Shown here: in pieces, positions 62,061 through 64,000 of the stretch
Layout of the letters: each line of letters starts with the position of its first letter
Position numbering within the stretch: the first letter of the stretch is position 1
NCBI RefSeq assembly: GCF_000744655.1
Contig: NZ_JQMJ01000004.1
Location: forward strand, 1,488,001-1,552,000
DNA length: 64,000 nucleotides
Origin: Streptacidiphilus rugosus AM-16
GTDB lineage: Bacteria; Actinomycetota; Actinomycetes; Streptomycetales; Streptomycetaceae
Reading direction: 5' to 3'
Notes under the pieces: model-generated
What the model saw: only the letters and a program-made list of their open reading frames with translations
The model's database searches: none
Told to the model about the DNA's origin: nothing
Translations under genes and position numbers: made by a program

Positions 62061-63403
62061 CAGCACTGATCGATGAAGCGGTCGAGCACCCGCACGCCGA
62101 ACTTCAGCGCGTCGACCGGAACACGCTCGTCCACCCCGTGGAACATCCCGGCGAAATCCAGGTCGGCCGGCAGCTTCAGCGGTGCGAAGCCGAAGCAGCG
62201 GATGCCGAGCTCCGAGAAGGCCTTCGCGTCCGTGCCTCCGGACAGCGTGTACGGCACCGCCCGGGCGATCGGGTCCTCGGCCTTCAGGGCCGCCTGCATC
62301 GCGGCCACCAGCGGGCCGTCGAAGTCGGTCTCCAGCGCCTTGTCGGTGTGCACGTCCTCGCGCCGCACGCGCGGACCCAGCACGGAGTCCAGTTCGGCCA
62401 GGAACTCCTCCTCGTAGCCGGGCAGGAAGCGTCCGTCCACGTGCGCGGTGGCCTGGCCGGGGATGACGTTGACCTTGTAGCCGGCGCCGAGCATCGTCGG
62501 CTGCGCGGTGTTGCGCAGTGTGGCGCCGATCAGCTTGGCGATGCCGCCGAGCCGCTCCAGCGTGGTGTCCATGTCCTCCGGGTCCAGCTCGACGCCCAGG
62601 GCGTCGGAGAGCTCGTCGAGGAAGTGCCGCACGCTCTTGGTGATCCGCACCGGGAACTGGTGCCGGCCGAGCCTGGCCACCGCCTCGCACAGCTCGGTGA
62701 TGGCGTTGTCCTTGTTGGTCATCGAGCCGTGGCCTGCGGTGCCGTCCACGGTGAGCCGCATCCAGTGCATGCCCTTCTCCGCGGTCTCCACCAGGTAGAG
62801 CCGCAGGTTCTCGTCCACGGTGAAGGAGAAGCCGCCGACCTCGCCGATGGCCTCGCTGACCCCGTCGAACAGCCCCCGGTGCCTGTCGACCAGGTGGTGC
62901 GCCCCGTAGACGCCGCCCGCCTCCTCGTCGGCGAGGAAGGCGAGCACGATGTCGCGCGGGGGCCTGCGCCCGCTGCGCAGCCGGTCGCGGACGACGGCGA
63001 GCGTCATCGCGTCCATGTCCTTCATGTCGACCGCGCCGCGCCCCCAGACCATCCCGTCGGCGATCTCGCCGGCGAAGGGATGGTGGGTCCAGTCGGCGGC
63101 GTTGGCCGGGACCACGTCCGTGTGGCCGTGGATCAGCAGCGCCGGGCGGGAGGAGTCCTCCCCGGCGATCCTGGCGATCGTGCTCGCGCGGCCCTTGTCC
63201 GACTCGATGATCTGCGGCTCCAGACCGAACTCGGCGAGCTTCTCGGCGACGTACTCGGCGGCGGCGCGCTCGCCGGGGCCCGAGCCGTCGCCGTAGTTGC
63301 TGGTGTCGATCCGGATCAGGTCCCGGCACAGGTCGGCGACCTCCGCCTCGCCGAAGCCCTCGCCGGAGCCCCCGGTCGGGTTGACGCCCACTGTCTCGCT
63401 CAC
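62060..63403 (-). CDS. M20-family metallopeptidase/amidohydrolase
   Basis: A 447-residue zinc-dependent M20/M25/M40 hydrolase of the ArgE/DapE/CPG2 group. GTG 63403 gives the expected start; an ATG at 63514 would add a low-complexity extension. Metal and catalytic motifs are LLIHGHTDVVPA (H94, D96), GRGAVDMKDM (D126) and FLADEEAGG (E160, E161). The dimerisation domain follows with GTAGHGSM. The substrate (dipeptide or N-acyl amino acid) is not predictable. An M20 gene next to chpC/chpH is, as I recall, conserved in streptomycetes. Confidence 0.9.
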   Translation of the reverse strand: MSETVGVNPTGGSGEGFGEAEVADLCRDLIRIDTSNYGDGSGPGERAAAEYVAEKLAEFGLEPQIIESDKGRASTIARIAGEDSSRPALLIHGHTDVVPANAADWTHHPFAGEIADGMVWGRGAVDMKDMDAMTLAVVRDRLRSGRRPPRDIVLAFLADEEAGGVYGAHHLVDRHRGLFDGVSEAIGEVGGFSFTVDENLRLYLVETAEKGMHWMRLTVDGTAGHGSMTNKDNAITELCEAVARLGRHQFPVRITKSVRHFLDELSDALGVELDPEDMDTTLERLGGIAKLIGATLRNTAQPTMLGAGYKVNVIPGQATAHVDGRFLPGYEEEFLAELDSVLGPRVRREDVHTDKALETDFDGPLVAAMQAALKAEDPIARAVPYTLSGGTDAKAFSELGIRCFGFAPLKLPADLDFAGMFHGVDERVPVDALKFGVRVLDRFIDQC

Positions 63404-63576
63404 GCTGCTCAGCCTCTCTCCCACGTCACGTCGGCCCGCCTCCGGCGACTCCCGGCCCGCGGCCCCGGCCCATCCTCCCCCGGCCGTGCGCCGCCGCCCA
63501 AGAGCGCCGCGCATCGGCGCAGGTCCCCGGCCCGAACGCGGTCGGCAGGGCTGCCGCAGTCGGCCGGGAAACGTGG

Positions 63577-63606
63577 TTCGGAACCCCCGCTGATCTTTGC
63601 TATGGT
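63577..63606 (+). promoter_or_regulatory. Predicted promoter of tRNA-Leu
   Basis: TTCGGA (63577-63582), an 18-bp spacer and TATGGT (63601-63606), about 47 bp before the tRNA. A fair vegetative promoter match. Confidence 0.4.
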
Positions 63607-63652
63607 TTACCTCGTCAGCGAGGCCGACAGGCCAGAGCGGACAGAGTCCGAT

Positions 63653-63735
63653 GCGCGGGTGGCGGAATGGCAGACGCGCTAGCTTGAGGTGCTAGTGCCC
63701 TTCGGGGCGTGGGGGTTCAAGTCCCCCCTCGCGCA
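63653..63735 (+). tRNA. tRNA-Leu (anticodon GAG)
   Basis: An 83-nt class II tRNA without encoded CCA. The acceptor pairs GCGCGGG (63653-63659) with CTCGCGC (63728-63734), one G-T pair. The anticodon arm is CTAGC-TTGAGGT-GCTAG with anticodon GAG. A long variable arm (GCCC TTC GGGGC) and T-arm GGGGG-TTCAAGT-CCCCC are as in tRNA-Leu. The discriminator base is A. Confidence 0.95.
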
Positions 63736-63747
63736 CGCATCGGAATC

Positions 63748-63783
63748 GCCGACCCGGTTTCATCCGGGTCGGCGTTTCTGCAT
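63748..63783 (+). terminator. Intrinsic terminator after tRNA-Leu
   Basis: A 10-bp perfect stem (63748-63757 / 63764-63773), loop TTTCAT, followed by a T-rich stretch. Confidence 0.85.
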
Positions 63784-63867
63784 TTTCGTGTCCAGCGGAA
63801 GGCAGCCGTGCCCGCCGGGTGGCATCGCCGCCCGGCGGGGCTGCGACGGGGATGGGACGATCTGCGT

Positions 63868-64000
63868 ATGGGCGAGGCGAACTCGCGGCCGGGGCCGGTG
63901 GACGAAGCCGTCGCCGGACCCGCCGGCGATCTGCGGCTGCTGCGGCAGATCCTTGACCGGGCGATCGTGGGCGTCGCCGTGCTGGACACCGAGCTGCGCT
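63868..64000 (+). CDS. PAS-domain protein, N-terminal fragment (cut by window end)
   Basis: Only the first 44 residues are present. After an acidic, Pro/Gly-rich start, LRLLRQILDRAIVGVAVLDTELR looks like the beginning of a PAS fold as found in SpoIIE-type phosphatases and sensor kinases of streptomycetes. The output domain lies outside the window, so the function is open. ATG 63868 is the first likely start; the gene is well separated from the tRNA terminator. Confidence 0.55.
   Translation, partial: MGEANSRPGPVDEAVAGPAGDLRLLRQILDRAIVGVAVLDTELR

Overview
The window is about 64 kb of very GC-rich DNA with dense, often overlapping genes. Chaplins, a sortase-type LAETG chaplin, Tat- and Sec-exported secreted proteins and a tRNA-Leu(GAG) point to a member of the Streptomycetaceae (Streptomyces, Streptacidiphilus or Kitasatospora). 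The genus cannot be fixed from sequence reading alone.

Left part (1-23 kb) is accessory chromosome. In order it holds: a TetR gene divergent from a sulfatase, with an 18-bp palindrome between them; a four-gene leftward operon (AraC, DUF1348, methyltransferase, phosphotransferase) divergent from a DUF2000 gene; an apparently frameshifted beta-propeller lipoprotein; an IclR regulator; a Tat-exported phospholipase C; an NB-ARC/TPR regulator next to a ricin-lectin secreted protein, with related GTACGGG direct repeats upstream of both; several small exported or hypothetical proteins; and an ABC-2 exporter translationally coupled to a DesK/DesR-like two-component system.

Centre (23.2-45.2 kb) is the most interesting part: a RiPP biosynthetic gene cluster of thiopeptide/azole type. 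A B12-type radical SAM gene runs left. Divergent from it, a luciferase-like oxidoreductase gene leads two tandem, almost identical 55-residue precursor genes. Their cores are Ser-Ser-Cys5-Pro-Cys2-Ser-Cys-Thr and their leader resembles thiopeptide leaders. A tightly overlapping operon follows: one RRE/ocin-ThiF-like partner protein, then two complete sets of maturation enzymes (YcaO cyclodehydratase, SagB-type dehydrogenase, split LanB glutamylation protein, SpaB_C-domain protein), an ABC-2 exporter and an HxlR regulator. The expected chemistry is Cys to thiazoline to thiazole, Ser to dehydroalanine, and possibly a [4+2] pyridine closure. Two complete enzyme sets for one precursor type is unusual. 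The two sets are not equivalent, because the first SagB lacks the Lys of the Lys-Tyr motif.

Right part (45.2-64 kb) becomes progressively more core-like: an NDH-2-like flavoprotein, a double VOC protein, a membrane HTH protein, LysR/EamA, an F420-type oxidoreductase, an aldo/keto reductase, a RecD-like protein with a degenerate P-loop, a vWA/ARPP-2-like pair, DUF5703, a long and a short chaplin (each with a sigma-BldN-like promoter), an M20 peptidase, tRNA-Leu, and the start of a PAS-type protein. Strong bidirectional hairpin terminators separate many convergent genes.
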